Shown piece after piece: positions 8,644 to 17,375 of a stretch of 64,000 bases of DNA. The stretch is from Planctomycetota bacterium. GTDB taxonomy: Bacteria; Planctomycetota; Phycisphaerae; Phycisphaerales; UBA1924. The first letter of the stretch is position 1. Every line of letters starts with the position of its first letter. The stretch lies in NCBI GenBank assembly GCA_018242625.1, contig JAFEBO010000008.1, forward strand, positions 558,001-622,000. Direction: 5' to 3'. The notes under the pieces were generated by a model. That model searched no databases. It saw nothing but the letters and a program-made list of their open reading frames with translations, and was not told where the DNA came from. The translations under genes and the position numbers were made by a program.

Positions 8644-9531
8644 CTATCGCCGCCTTTCGCGAAGATGGAAGTACTTCACCAGATCCGCGAGAAACGGGCG
8701 TTCCGTGGCGAGGACAACACGGTCGGTCTCGGTGCGCGCAAAGACCGCGGCGAGGTCCGAATCGCGCCGACGCGCCGCATTCTCAAAATCCGCCCGCACT
8801 TTTCGCGAAGCGGTGTCGAGCATCACCCGGGTGCCTGTCTCGGGGTCTCTGGCGGGGACCAGCCCGACGTTTGGCAGTGTTCTGTCACGCGGATCCGTGA
8901 TGTGAAGCGCGATGACTTCCTGCTTACGGGAGAGCATCCGCAGAGCGGTCTCGAATGAGCCGGGCACCGACAGGAAATCGGAAAGCACGAAAAGAGTCCC
9001 GCGACGGGGCAGCACATGCCCGAGGTGCAGCAGGGCGGCCCCGATGTCGGTGCCTCGCGACCTTGGCGTGAAATTCAGCAGTTCGCGCAGCAGACGCAGA
9101 GAGTGGCCCCGTCCCTTGCTTGGGGGCACAAGCAGTTCGACCCTGTCCGTGAAAATGCAGAGCCCGACGCGGTCGTTGTTCGAGCCCGCCGCCAGGGCGA
9201 GCACCGCCGCCGTTTCGACGGCGATGGTGTTTTTCAACCGGGCGCCTTCCACCGAACCGAAGGCGACGGAAGCGGACAGGTCGACCGCCAGGAAAACCGT
9301 GAGTTCGCGTTCTTCTACGAAGCGCTTGATGAACGGCTTGCCCGCGCGAGCGGTGACGTTCCAGTCAATCGCCCGAATATCGTCCCCGGGCTCATACTCG
9401 CGAACATCGGCGAACTCAATGCCCCGCCCCTTAAAGGCGGTGTGATACTGCCCCGCAAAGAGGCCGTCGACCCTTCTGCGGGTCCTGACCTGCAGGCGTC
9501 GCACTTCTCTCATGAGGTCCGGCGTAAGCAT
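8644..9531 (-). CDS. DUF58 domain protein
   Basis: 295 residues. Hallmarks of DUF58 proteins: VDGLFAGQYHTAFKGRGIEF and VREYEPGDDIRAIDWNVTAR in the first third, then a degenerate VWA-like fold (FLAVDLSASVAFG, DRVGLCIFTDRVELLVPP). DUF58 proteins are regularly encoded between moxR and the bat genes and are thought to be adaptor or substrate proteins of the MoxR system. Cytoplasmic, with no membrane helix. The gap to moxR is 6 nt. Confidence 0.85.
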   Translation of the reverse strand: MLTPDLMREVRRLQVRTRRRVDGLFAGQYHTAFKGRGIEFADVREYEPGDDIRAIDWNVTARAGKPFIKRFVEERELTVFLAVDLSASVAFGSVEGARLKNTIAVETAAVLALAAGSNNDRVGLCIFTDRVELLVPPSKGRGHSLRLLRELLNFTPRSRGTDIGAALLHLGHVLPRRGTLFVLSDFLSVPGSFETALRMLSRKQEVIALHITDPRDRTLPNVGLVPARDPETGTRVMLDTASRKVRADFENAARRRDSDLAAVFARTETDRVVLATERPFLADLVKYFHLRERRR

Positions 9532-9537
9532 GGATGA

Positions 9538-10554
9538 TCAGGGGATCGGAATCCGATCCAGGATTCGCTGAACGATCTGGTCTGAGTCGATATCTTCCGC
9601 CTGCGCTTCGTAGCTGGCGATGACGCGATGCCGAAGCACATCGGGCCCGACAGACTTCACGTCGGCGGGCGTCACGAAAGTGCGCCCCTGGATCAGAGCG
9701 TTGGCTTTCGCCGCGATCGCGAGGCTGATGCTGGCGCGGGGAGAAGCGCCGAATTCGATCAGGCGATCAAGATCCAGTTTGAATTCGCCGGGATGCCGGC
9801 TGGCGTGCACGATTGTGACGATGTAGTCCTTGATCCGATCGTCGAGCGTCACCCGGTCCACCAGCGCCCGGGCGCGGTCGATCTGCTCAAGTTCCACGAC
9901 GGGCTCAACAGAGGTGGGGGGCTGCGTCGAAGCCATCCGATCGACGATCGCACGCTCTTCCGACCGGCTGGGATACGTGATGCGCACCTTGAGCATGAAT
10001 CGGTCGACCTGCGCCTCGGGCAGCGGGTAAGTGCCTTCCTGCTCGATCGGGTTCTGCGTTGCAAGGACCAGAAACGGTCTGTCCAGCGGGTAGGTCGTAT
10101 CACCGATGGTCACCCGTTTTTCCTGCATCGCTTCGAGCAGGGCGGACTGAACCTTCGCGGGCGCCCGGTTGATCTCGTCCGCGAGCACGATGTTCGCGAA
10201 TATGGGCCCCTTCCGCGCCGAGAACGATCCGTCGCGGGGGTTGTAGATCAGCGTGCCGATCAGGTCCGCCGGCAGCAGGTCGGGCGTGAACTGAATGCGG
10301 GAGAACTTGGCGTGGATGGCCCGGGCGAGCGAATTCACCGCCAGCGTCTTTGCCAGGCCCGGCACACCCTCCAGGAGCACGTGGCCGCCCGTCAGCAGCC
10401 CGAGCACCAGGCGCTCCACCATCGCACGCTGGCCGATGACGACTCCCTCAACAGCGCCCAGAAGTTTCTTGATGGTCTCGGACGCGGCGTGAACGCTCGC
10501 TTCCAGGTCTCCTGTTGCCATGGACGTTTCCGTAGTAGTTCGAACCTGACTCAT
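9538..10554 (-). CDS. MoxR-family AAA+ ATPase
   Basis: 338 residues from ATG at 10552-10554 (MSQVRTT). A longer reading to 10611 adds an unlikely Cys/His-rich extension, and ATG 10521 is a shorter alternative. AAA+ motifs: Walker A EGVPGLAKT, Walker B LADEINRAP followed by KVQSALLEAM, sensor 1 LATQNPIEQEGTYPLPEAQ. MoxR ATPases are chaperone-like enzymes that act on complexes through VWA partner proteins. This is the first gene of the seven-gene operon running down to 1644, and the promoter should lie in the 205-nt spacer upstream. Confidence 0.9.
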   Translation of the reverse strand: MSQVRTTTETSMATGDLEASVHAASETIKKLLGAVEGVVIGQRAMVERLVLGLLTGGHVLLEGVPGLAKTLAVNSLARAIHAKFSRIQFTPDLLPADLIGTLIYNPRDGSFSARKGPIFANIVLADEINRAPAKVQSALLEAMQEKRVTIGDTTYPLDRPFLVLATQNPIEQEGTYPLPEAQVDRFMLKVRITYPSRSEERAIVDRMASTQPPTSVEPVVELEQIDRARALVDRVTLDDRIKDYIVTIVHASRHPGEFKLDLDRLIEFGASPRASISLAIAAKANALIQGRTFVTPADVKSVGPDVLRHRVIASYEAQAEDIDSDQIVQRILDRIPIP

Positions 10555-10759
10555 GGAAGGGGTTTCCGTTTCTTGCGATCGACAGGAATCAGGATGCGGA
10601 CTGCAGCGCAATCCGTTGCCCGCAAGTTCAAGGGTTCAAATACACCGCGTACACGGTAACGCCTCCGACCGCGCAGGATGCGGCATTCCCAAACAAGCGT
10701 TTGGATGGCGCAGCCGACCCCCGAGCAGAGTTCCGGGTGGCGACGTGAGCAGGATGTTC
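10555..10759. other. spacer upstream of moxR
   Basis: About 205 nt between the acetyltransferase stop and moxR. It contains a small perfect inverted repeat CCAAAC-N4-GTTTGG (10689-10704), which could be an operator or a weak hairpin. No terminator with a U tract was seen after the acetyltransferase gene. The moxR-bat promoter is expected here but could not be pinpointed. Confidence 0.35.
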
Positions 10760-11395
10760 CTACGAGCCCGAGGGCTGCCGGGTTCTGCGCCCGGAACTCT
10801 TTGAGGTTTCAGGACGTACGTTCCCCGGCCATTCCTCGGAGGTGAGAGCCCAGCGCTGATGATCGCACCACCGGCCATCGATTCGCAGGAATCGGAGGGC
10901 CGTCCCCTCGAACCGGAGTCCGGCCTTTTTCACGACCGCGATCGATGCGGCATTGTGGGGCTGGATGTTTGCCTCGACACGGTGAAGGCCCAGCGAGCCG
11001 AACGCATGGCCGATCGCGAGCAGCAGCGCTTCGGTCATGTACCCCCGGCGCACAAACGGCTGCCCAATCCAGTACCCGAGGTCACACCCCAGCAACGCCC
11101 CGTGCCGGATCCCGTTCAGCCCTACGTAGCCGACGAGCCGTGAATCCTCGTTGCGGCAGATCAGAAAACGCTTGCGTTCCTCGGTGTCGGATGTTCCGAA
11201 GAAGGATTTCCACCGCTCCGCCTCGGATTTCACCTGCTGGCGGGGCTCCCATCGCAGCAGGTGCTCCAAGCTCGCCTCACGCAGCTTTACCCATTCGTCC
11301 CGGTCGCTCAAGACCGGGCGGCGAAGATGCACAAGCTTGCCGGTTTCAACGGCGTGCCATGCATCTGCCGGGAAACTTGATGGACGGGTACCCAT
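10760..11395 (-). CDS. RimJ/RimL-type GNAT acetyltransferase
   Basis: 211 residues with the GNAT fold: LRRPVLSDRDEWVKL at the start, LGYWIGQPFVRRGYMTEAL as the acetyl-CoA binding motif A region (degenerate Q/RxxGx), and LHRVEANIQPHNAASIAVVKK followed by AGLRFEG, the RimJ-like signature. Such enzymes transfer acetyl from acetyl-CoA to N-terminal amines, often ribosomal proteins, but the substrate here cannot be read from sequence. The last 25 residues are Ser/Arg-rich and nonconserved. It follows guaA on the same strand at a 51-nt distance. Confidence 0.8.
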   Translation of the reverse strand: MGTRPSSFPADAWHAVETGKLVHLRRPVLSDRDEWVKLREASLEHLLRWEPRQQVKSEAERWKSFFGTSDTEERKRFLICRNEDSRLVGYVGLNGIRHGALLGCDLGYWIGQPFVRRGYMTEALLLAIGHAFGSLGLHRVEANIQPHNAASIAVVKKAGLRFEGTALRFLRIDGRWCDHQRWALTSEEWPGNVRPETSKSSGRRTRQPSGS

Positions 11396-11446
11396 GCCCG
11401 GTTCAACGGCCGCTGCCCGGAATCCACATTCGTCAACGGCGAATCG

Positions 11447-13042
11447 TCACTCCCATTCGATCGTTGCAGGAGGCTTGCTCGAAATATCGTAGACGACCCG
11501 GTTGACGCCTCGCACTTCGTTGATGATGCGGCTGCTGATTGTCGCGAGCACTTCGTAGGGGAGGCGCACCCAGTCCGCGGACATGAAGTCCTGGGATTCG
11601 ACGGCGCGAACTGCGACGCAGAAGTCGTACGTGCGTCCGTCGCCCATGACCCCGACGGACTGGACCGGGAGAAGCACCGCGAAGACCTGGCTTGTCTTGC
11701 GGTACAGATTTGCGGCGATGATTTCCTCGAGCACGATCTCGTCGCACTCCCGGAGCAGGTCGAGCTTCTGGCGAGAAACCTCCCCCAGAACACGGACGGC
11801 AAGGCCCGGGCCGGGGAACGGATGACGCCAGATGAGCTGTTCCGGAAGGCCGAGCACCTCGCCCAGCTTGCGTACTTCATCTTTGAAGAGGTCTCGCAGC
11901 GGCTCGACGAGTTCGAAGCCGAGCTGCTCGGGGAGGCCGCCGACGTTGTGATGCAATTTGATTCCAGCGGACTGCCCGGCGTGGCCCTGTCCGGATTCGA
12001 TGACATCGGGGTACAGGGTTCCCTGCGCCAGGAAGTGCGCATCCTTGATGTCGCGCGAGGCCTGCTTGAACACCTCGATGAACCGGTGGCCGATGCGCCG
12101 GCGTTTTTCCTGCGGATCCTGAACGCCTGCAAGGTCTGAAAGGAAATCCTTTTCCGCGTCGATCACCCGCAGGTCCATATGGAAATGCCCGCGGAACGTC
12201 GAATCGACAAGTTCGCGTTCGCCTTTGCGCAGCAAACCGGTGTCGACGAAGACGCAGGTGAGCTGATCGCCGATCGCTTTCTGCAGCAGCGCCGCGGTGA
12301 CCGCCGAATCGACTCCGCCCGACAGTCCGCAGACGACATGGCCGGAGCCAACCTGCTTGCGCACTCGGGCCGCCGCGGTCTCGGCAAAGTCCGCCATGCG
12401 CCAGGCGCTCTTGCAGCCGCAGATGCCAAAGAGGAAGTTCTGTATAAGCTCGGAACCGTGCGGGGTGTGCGTGACCTCGGGGTGGAACTGGAGGCCGTAA
12501 AACTTGCGATTGCGGGCGATGGCGCGGACGGCCGCGAACGGGCAGGTTGCGGTGGAGGCGAGAGTTTCGAATCCGGCGGACCCGGTTTCGAGAACCTGGT
12601 CGCCGTGCGACATCCAAACGGTCATTTTTTCGGGTGTTGAAGCAAAGAGGTCTGACCGGTCGGTCACACCCAGCGTGGCCCGGCCGAACTCGCGATGATC
12701 ACCCCGGTCCACCCTGCCGCCCAGCAATTTGGCGGCCAGTTGCATGCCGTAGCAGATGCCCAGTACGGGAATCCCGAGATCAAAGATGGCGGGATCGATG
12801 GTGGGAGCGCCGGCGTCGTAAACGCTCGACGGGCCGCCGGAGAGCACGATTCCGGAAGGCTTTTTCTGAAGCAGCTGCTGAGCGGTGATCCTGGGTGAGA
12901 CCAGGACAGAGTAAACGCCGGCCTCCCGCACCCGCCGGGCGATGAGCTGGGCGGTCTGGCCGCCAAAGTCGACGACATAGACAAAGTCGCCGCTGGCCGG
13001 GGGAGTTGGAAGAGTGGCCGGTTGAGAAAGGGGGTTGGTCAC
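11447..13042 (-). CDS. guaA: GMP synthase (glutamine-hydrolysing)
   Basis: 531 residues; converts XMP to GMP using glutamine and ATP. Class I amidotransferase domain first: [18 protein letters not shown], nucleophile elbow GICYGMQ, and [11 protein letters not shown] with the catalytic His/Glu. Then the PP-loop ATP pyrophosphatase domain ([15 protein letters not shown]) and a C-terminal dimerisation domain ([15 protein letters not shown], ending PPATIEWE). The start is GTG at 13040-13042 with AGGCGG about 9 nt upstream. A longer open frame to 13240 would overlap the divergent lipoprotein gene and is rejected. Confidence 0.95.
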   Translation of the reverse strand: MTNPLSQPATLPTPPASGDFVYVVDFGGQTAQLIARRVREAGVYSVLVSPRITAQQLLQKKPSGIVLSGGPSSVYDAGAPTIDPAIFDLGIPVLGICYGMQLAAKLLGGRVDRGDHREFGRATLGVTDRSDLFASTPEKMTVWMSHGDQVLETGSAGFETLASTATCPFAAVRAIARNRKFYGLQFHPEVTHTPHGSELIQNFLFGICGCKSAWRMADFAETAAARVRKQVGSGHVVCGLSGGVDSAVTAALLQKAIGDQLTCVFVDTGLLRKGERELVDSTFRGHFHMDLRVIDAEKDFLSDLAGVQDPQEKRRRIGHRFIEVFKQASRDIKDAHFLAQGTLYPDVIESGQGHAGQSAGIKLHHNVGGLPEQLGFELVEPLRDLFKDEVRKLGEVLGLPEQLIWRHPFPGPGLAVRVLGEVSRQKLDLLRECDEIVLEEIIAANLYRKTSQVFAVLLPVQSVGVMGDGRTYDFCVAVRAVESQDFMSADWVRLPYEVLATISSRIINEVRGVNRVVYDISSKPPATIEWE

Positions 13043-13127
13043 GTGAACTTGTCCGCCTGGTCGATAAGGGAACGGGACTTTACGGTGTCCGGAGCGAAAA
13101 TCATCCCCGGGCACCGGAGTTGATACG

Positions 13128-13526
13128 ATGGTTCCTGTGAAGATTCGATGGCCTTTCTTAGCGGTCGGGGGGGGAGTCTTGGCCGCGGGCTTCGCGGGCT
13201 GCTCTCGCACGCCGGGCTTTAACTCTCCGGATCCGAGCATGCGTGAGCGTGCGATTGTGGGCGCGGCGGAATCGACCGACCCCGGGGATTATCCCAAACT
13301 GGTCCAGAAGCTCGATGATGACGACGCCAACACACGGATGCTGGCGATACTGGTGCTCAAGCAGCGGACGGGCACGACTCGGGGGTACGACTTCGCGGCC
13401 CCGAGGGCCGAACGTGCCCCGAGTGTCAAGGAGTGGCAGCAATGGGCGGAGCAGTTCGTCGAAGTGCAGGGTCCATCCCCATCCTCCGGCTCGGGCCGAT
13501 CTCTGAACCCGGAGAACCCGGGATGA
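13128..13526 (+). CDS. small HEAT-like lipoprotein, unknown function
   Basis: 132 residues. N-terminal hydrophobic stretch ending in FAGC, a lipobox-like site, so probably a lipid-anchored envelope protein. The mature part has a short alpha-helical repeat-like segment ([41 protein letters not shown]) that reads like a single HEAT unit. Shine-Dalgarno CGGAG 8 nt before the ATG. It overlaps the RsbW-like gene by 4 nt (ATGA), so the two are probably co-translated. No specific function recognised. Confidence 0.6.
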   Translation: MVPVKIRWPFLAVGGGVLAAGFAGCSRTPGFNSPDPSMRERAIVGAAESTDPGDYPKLVQKLDDDDANTRMLAILVLKQRTGTTRGYDFAAPRAERAPSVKEWQQWAEQFVEVQGPSPSSGSGRSLNPENPG

Positions 13527-14014
13527 CGCACCCCACGCTCAAGCCCGATGCTCATATCCGTGTTGAGCTTTTGAGCAATCCGACTTACACCAGCGGCATG
13601 AAGGACCTGGTCCATGCGGTGGCCAAGCGGCTGGGTTTCGCCGAGCTCGATTGCGGCCATATTGCTCTCGCGGTCGATGAGGCGCTCTGCAACATCATGA
13701 CGCACGGGTACGAGCAGCGGATGGATCAGCCGATCTGGCTCAGCCTTTGGCCGCTCGATCCGGACGGCGGCAAGCCCGGCATAAAAATCGTGATCGAAGA
13801 TCGGGCCAAGCAGATCGAGCCGGAAAAGATCAGGGGGCGGGAACTTCAGGACGTCAAGCCGGGAGGGCTGGGGGTCCATGTCATCAGGGAAGTCATGGAC
13901 GAAGTCGTCTACGAAAAACGGGACGGAGGAGGAATGCGGTTGACAATGATCAAGCACAGCCCCGCGCACTGCGCGGGAGGACCGGTCGTCGGCGGAAAGG
14001 GTTGTCATGGCTGA
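13523..14014 (+). CDS. RsbW/SpoIIAB-like serine kinase (HATPase domain)
   Basis: 163 residues from the ATGA overlap at 13523. HATPase_c fold of the anti-sigma kinase type: LDCGHIALAVDEALCNIMTH is the N-box (E and N), IEDRAKQIEP is the G1 box, and KPGGLGVHVIREVMDEVVYE is the G2 box. Known relatives phosphorylate a STAS-domain antagonist and bind a sigma factor or another target. The next gene encodes a STAS protein and overlaps by 8 nt, so they form a kinase-substrate pair. No sigma factor is adjacent; a permease gene follows instead. Confidence 0.85.
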   Translation: MTHPTLKPDAHIRVELLSNPTYTSGMKDLVHAVAKRLGFAELDCGHIALAVDEALCNIMTHGYEQRMDQPIWLSLWPLDPDGGKPGIKIVIEDRAKQIEPEKIRGRELQDVKPGGLGVHVIREVMDEVVYEKRDGGGMRLTMIKHSPAHCAGGPVVGGKGCHG

Positions 14015-14357
14015 AGGACAGACCCTTCAGGTCGGCTTTGAGACGCAGGGCCAGGCCGTGGTCGTTTCGCCGCAGGGCGAAATCGGATACAGCGAAGCCA
14101 CGGTATTTCGGACCTGGCTCCGCAAGGCGCACGACTCCAAGTCGCCGCGCATCGTGGTGGACCTTGCCAAGGTGGACTACATGAACACCCCCGGCGTCGC
14201 CACGCTTGTCGAATCGCTGCAGATTTCCAAGCGCAACAAGACGCGGCTGATATTGGCCGGGATGAACGAGAAGGTCTTCGCGATATTCAAGATCGCGCGC
14301 CTCGACACCGTCTTTGAAATCGCTCCAACCCTCGCGGACGCCCTGGCAAAGCAGTGA
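14007..14357 (+). CDS. STAS domain protein (RsbV/MlaB-like)
   Basis: 116-residue single STAS domain. The regulatory loop reads VDLAKVDYMNTPGVATLVES, with Thr61 in the place of the phosphorylatable Ser/Thr of SpoIIAA/RsbV and of the key Thr in MlaB (DTAGLALL). It sits between an RsbW-like kinase (8-nt overlap) and an MlaE permease (37-nt gap). By neighbourhood it could be an anti-sigma antagonist or the STAS subunit of an Mla-type lipid transporter, possibly both. Cytoplasmic. Confidence 0.8.
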   Translation: MAEGQTLQVGFETQGQAVVVSPQGEIGYSEATVFRTWLRKAHDSKSPRIVVDLAKVDYMNTPGVATLVESLQISKRNKTRLILAGMNEKVFAIFKIARLDTVFEIAPTLADALAKQ

Positions 14358-14394
14358 GGTAGAACGTCTTCTCGGATGCTGTTATGGTGAACGG

Positions 14395-15255
14395 ATGAGC
14401 GATCAGGGCAACTCGAACCCCTCTGTCCGCATGCCGGAGACTCCGACGGGAGTTCTTTTTCTCGTCTCGTGGATCGGCGAACGCGTCATCGGCATGCTCG
14501 GTCATATCGGCGCGGTCCTGCTGCTCTTTGTCGACGCCGTCGGGTGGGTCGCCCGTTCTTTTTATCAGCCCAAGGTTCGCATCGGCCGTTCCGCGATTGT
14601 TTCGCAGATCATCCGCATCGGCGTGCGATCGATCGGAATCGTCAGCCTGGTTTCGGGCTGCGTGGGGCTGATTCTTGCGTTTCAGCTCGCTCCGCCGCTT
14701 GATGATTTTGGCCAGCGCGACAAGGTGGCGAACATCGTGGGTGTGGCGGTGCTTCGCGAGCTTGGCCCGCTGATCGCCGCAATCGTGCTCACGGGCTTCG
14801 CCGGAGCTTCGATCGCCGCGGAAATCGGGACGATGGTTGTCGGCGAGGAAATCGAGGCTCTTGAGGCCTGCGCGATGAACCCGGTGAAGTTTCTTGTCGT
14901 GCCCAGGGTCATTGCCTCGATACTTTCGCTGACCGCCATTTCTGTGATTGCCGACGTTGTCTCGGTCGCCGCGGCTCTGGGAATCTCGATGCTTGCGCTC
15001 GACATTCCGTATGCGGCATTTATGACGAATCTCACCGATCAGGTGAAGCTCGTCGACTTTTTGACCGGCGTCAGCAAGGGGGCGGTTTTCGGCATGTTGA
15101 TCGCCATCATCGCCTGCTACAACGGCCTGAAAGTGACGGGGGGCGCGATGGGAGTGGGAATCGCGACCACCGGTACCGTGGTGCAGGCGGTCGTGGCTGT
15201 CATCATCAGCGACCTTGTTTTCACGACGATTTTCTACGCGCTGAAACTCGTCTGA
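14395..15255 (+). CDS. mlaE: MlaE-family ABC transporter permease
   Basis: 286 residues. The MlaE family signature is clear: LGPLIAAIVLTGFAGASIAA followed by EIGTMVVGEEIEALEACAMNP, with about five membrane segments and a final VVAVIISDLVFTTIFYAL. MlaE forms the membrane part of the ABC importer that moves phospholipids between membranes. Start is ATG 14395. The partners MlaF (ATPase) and MlaD (MCE protein) are not adjacent. The STAS gene just upstream parallels MlaB in the canonical mlaFEDCB set. The N-terminal 30 residues are polar and cytoplasmic. Confidence 0.85.
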   Translation: MSDQGNSNPSVRMPETPTGVLFLVSWIGERVIGMLGHIGAVLLLFVDAVGWVARSFYQPKVRIGRSAIVSQIIRIGVRSIGIVSLVSGCVGLILAFQLAPPLDDFGQRDKVANIVGVAVLRELGPLIAAIVLTGFAGASIAAEIGTMVVGEEIEALEACAMNPVKFLVVPRVIASILSLTAISVIADVVSVAAALGISMLALDIPYAAFMTNLTDQVKLVDFLTGVSKGAVFGMLIAIIACYNGLKVTGGAMGVGIATTGTVVQAVVAVIISDLVFTTIFYALKLV

Positions 15256-15297
15256 AGGGCAGGAAACCCGTGTGGGCCGGCCGTACCATCCGGCCGA

Positions 15298-15837
15298 ATG
15301 CCCGCCCCCAAATCGCCTGCAAAAAAAGATGCTCCGCGCATCGCCGTCGTCGTCAGCCGGTACAACGCGTCGGTGACCGACCTGCTGCTGCAGGGGGCGA
15401 TTCGAGCCGCCCTCGCGCGAGGTCTGTCCGAGCCGCAGGTCTATCCCGTCCCCGGGGCATTCGAACTTCCTGTGGTCTGCGATGCCTGCGCGAAATCGGG
15501 GCGATTTGACGGCGTTGTTGCTCTGGGTTGCCTGATCCGCGGCGAAACGATCCATGACCGCGTCATTGCCGACAGCGTGGCGGAAGCCCTTCAGCGGTGC
15601 ATGCTGAACACTGGTATTCCTGTCGCGTTCGGGCTGCTGACCGTGAATACCCCGCGGCAGGCCCGCGAGCGTGCCGGCGGATCCCACGGAAACAAGGGCC
15701 GTGAAGCGATGGATGCGCTGCTGGACACGTGCCGGGTGCTCAGGAGCGCGAGGACCGGCGTGAAAGCCGAAGTTTCCAGGAAGCTTCCCGACAAGGCCGG
15801 GCCCCGGCCTCGCCGGACGGGGAGGGCCCGCCGATGA
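15298..15837 (+). CDS. ribH: 6,7-dimethyl-8-ribityllumazine synthase
   Basis: 179 residues; condenses the pyrimidinedione with 3,4-dihydroxy-2-butanone-4-phosphate in riboflavin synthesis. Motifs: IAVVVSRYNASVTDLLL at the N-terminus, VPGAFELPVVCDACA, GCLIRGETIHDRVIADSV (the usual G-x-V-I-R-G-E-T-x-H active-site loop), and PVAFGLLTVNTPRQARERAG. The C-terminal 35 residues are basic and atypical. It overlaps nusB by 4 nt; the ribH-nusB pairing is widespread. Confidence 0.92.
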   Translation: MPAPKSPAKKDAPRIAVVVSRYNASVTDLLLQGAIRAALARGLSEPQVYPVPGAFELPVVCDACAKSGRFDGVVALGCLIRGETIHDRVIADSVAEALQRCMLNTGIPVAFGLLTVNTPRQARERAGGSHGNKGREAMDALLDTCRVLRSARTGVKAEVSRKLPDKAGPRPRRTGRARR

Positions 15838-16352
15838 ACGAGCAGGCTCTTATTCGCAGGATGGCGTTCCTCGCCGTTTTTCAGCTCGACACGCGCAGCG
15901 AACTGACGGATGAGGAGCTGACCACGTCCGTGCTGCACGGCGATGATCCCGTGCTCGAGAACGCTTCTCCGGGACTTTCGCAGCAGCGGACCGCATGGGA
16001 CCTGGCGCGGGCGGCGTTTGAGGACCGCAAGCGGTGCGACGACGTCATGAAAAATCTGGCGCCCGAGTGGCCGGCTTATCGCCAGGCGGCCGTCGACAGA
16101 GCCCTTCTGCGCCTGGCTCACTATGAGCTCTACAGCGGACGGGTTCCTGTCGCGATCGCGATCGATTCCGCCGTCGAACTTGCGAAGGAATTCAGCACCG
16201 AGAAGTCGCCGGGCTTTATCAATGCGCTGCTCGACCAGGCGGCGAAGCGGCTGGCTTCCAAGTCGGAGGCTCGGGAGGTTCCCGGTGCGGGTGCCGACTC
16301 CCAAGCCGGTGCGGCCGCGCGAAAACATGCCGGAGATGAGGCCGAACCCTGA
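15834..16352 (+). CDS. nusB: transcription antitermination factor NusB
   Basis: 172 residues, all-alpha NusB fold: RRMAFLAVFQLDT at the N-terminus, LAPEWPAYRQAAVDRALLRL in the centre, and VPVAIAIDSAVELAKEFSTE, the typical C-terminal NusB signature. NusB binds boxA RNA with S10 to prevent premature termination in rRNA operons. The start overlaps the ribH stop (ATGA) and the stop overlaps the ftsY start (TGATG), so the three genes are translationally coupled. A nonconserved Ala/Gly-rich tail of about 30 residues is present. Confidence 0.9.
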   Translation: MNEQALIRRMAFLAVFQLDTRSELTDEELTTSVLHGDDPVLENASPGLSQQRTAWDLARAAFEDRKRCDDVMKNLAPEWPAYRQAAVDRALLRLAHYELYSGRVPVAIAIDSAVELAKEFSTEKSPGFINALLDQAAKRLASKSEAREVPGAGADSQAGAAARKHAGDEAEP

Positions 16353-17293
16353 TGGGGCTGTTTTCCGCCATTACGGCCAAGATCAGGGGCGGCCTCGCCA
16401 AGACGCGGGAAGTATTCGTTGCCGGACTCAAGTCGCTGCTGCTCGGGCGAACGCTGGATGAGGCGACAATTGCCGAGATTCGACGGCGGCTGATCGAGGC
16501 CGATGTGGGCGTGAAGACAACCGACCGTTTCATCTCCCACATCGAAGAGCAGTTTCGTGCGGGCAAGATCGATAAGGGCGATCAGGTTCTCGACTATCTC
16601 AAGCACGAACTGCGCTCGATGTGGCCGCCCCAGGACCGCGAACTCAGGCGGGCGGCTATGAAGCCCACTGTGATTCTGGTGACGGGCGTGAACGGTGCGG
16701 GTAAAACGACGAGCATCAGTAAGCTGGCGAATCTGCTCAAATCGCGCGGCGATCGGGTCATGCTTGGTGCCTGCGACACGTTCCGGGCGGGAGCGGTGCG
16801 TCAGCTTGAGATCTGGGGGGAGCGTCTTGGAATTGATGTGATCAAGGGGCACCAGGGGGGTGACCCGGCGGCGGTGGCTTTCGATGCCTGCCAGGCCGCC
16901 AAGGCCCGAGGGGTCGATTTTCTGATTCTGGATACCGCGGGCCGGTTGCAGACGCAGGACCCGCTGATGCGGCAGCTGTCGAAAATCCGGTCGGTCGTGG
17001 GCAAGCAGATTCCCGGCGCGCCGCACGAAGTGATTCTCGTGCTCGATGCAACGGCCGGGCAGAACGCCCTGCGCCAGGCGGAGGAATTTTCGCGGGCGAT
17101 GGGTGCGGGCGAAGGGGGCGGCGTGACGGGCCTGTTCCTCTCCAAGCTCGACGGGACCGCAAAGGGCGGGATCGTGATCGCCGTGAAGGAAGCAACCAGC
17201 ATTCCCGTCAAATTTGTGGGAATCGGCGAGACCCCTGCCGATGTCCAGCCGTTTGAACCGGAAGCCTTTGTTGATGCTCTGTTTGAGAACTGA
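16352..17293 (+). CDS. ftsY: signal recognition particle receptor FtsY
   Basis: 313 residues: an NG-domain GTPase that docks SRP-ribosome complexes at the membrane. N domain about 1-95; GTPase motifs G1 GVNGAGKTTS, DTFRAGAVRQLE, G3 DTAGR, G4 SKLDGTAKGG, and the closing GIGETPADVQPFEPEAFVDA. It lacks the acidic A domain found in E. coli FtsY, and membrane binding would rely on the N-terminal amphipathic start (GLFSAITAKIRGGLAKTR), as in many non-proteobacteria. Confidence 0.95.
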   Translation: MGLFSAITAKIRGGLAKTREVFVAGLKSLLLGRTLDEATIAEIRRRLIEADVGVKTTDRFISHIEEQFRAGKIDKGDQVLDYLKHELRSMWPPQDRELRRAAMKPTVILVTGVNGAGKTTSISKLANLLKSRGDRVMLGACDTFRAGAVRQLEIWGERLGIDVIKGHQGGDPAAVAFDACQAAKARGVDFLILDTAGRLQTQDPLMRQLSKIRSVVGKQIPGAPHEVILVLDATAGQNALRQAEEFSRAMGAGEGGGVTGLFLSKLDGTAKGGIVIAVKEATSIPVKFVGIGETPADVQPFEPEAFVDALFEN

Positions 17294-17375
17294 TCCGATC
17301 CGCCCGTTGGGAAGATCGTGGTATTGTGTCCGGGCGGTTGAAGAGCGGCCCGATCGCTCCTGAGGAGCCCCAGCC

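Noticed and set aside
10689-10704. CCAAAC-N4-GTTTGG inverted repeat upstream of moxR as a defined operator
   Set aside because: Too short to assign to a regulator and no second copy was seen; kept only as a note on the spacer.
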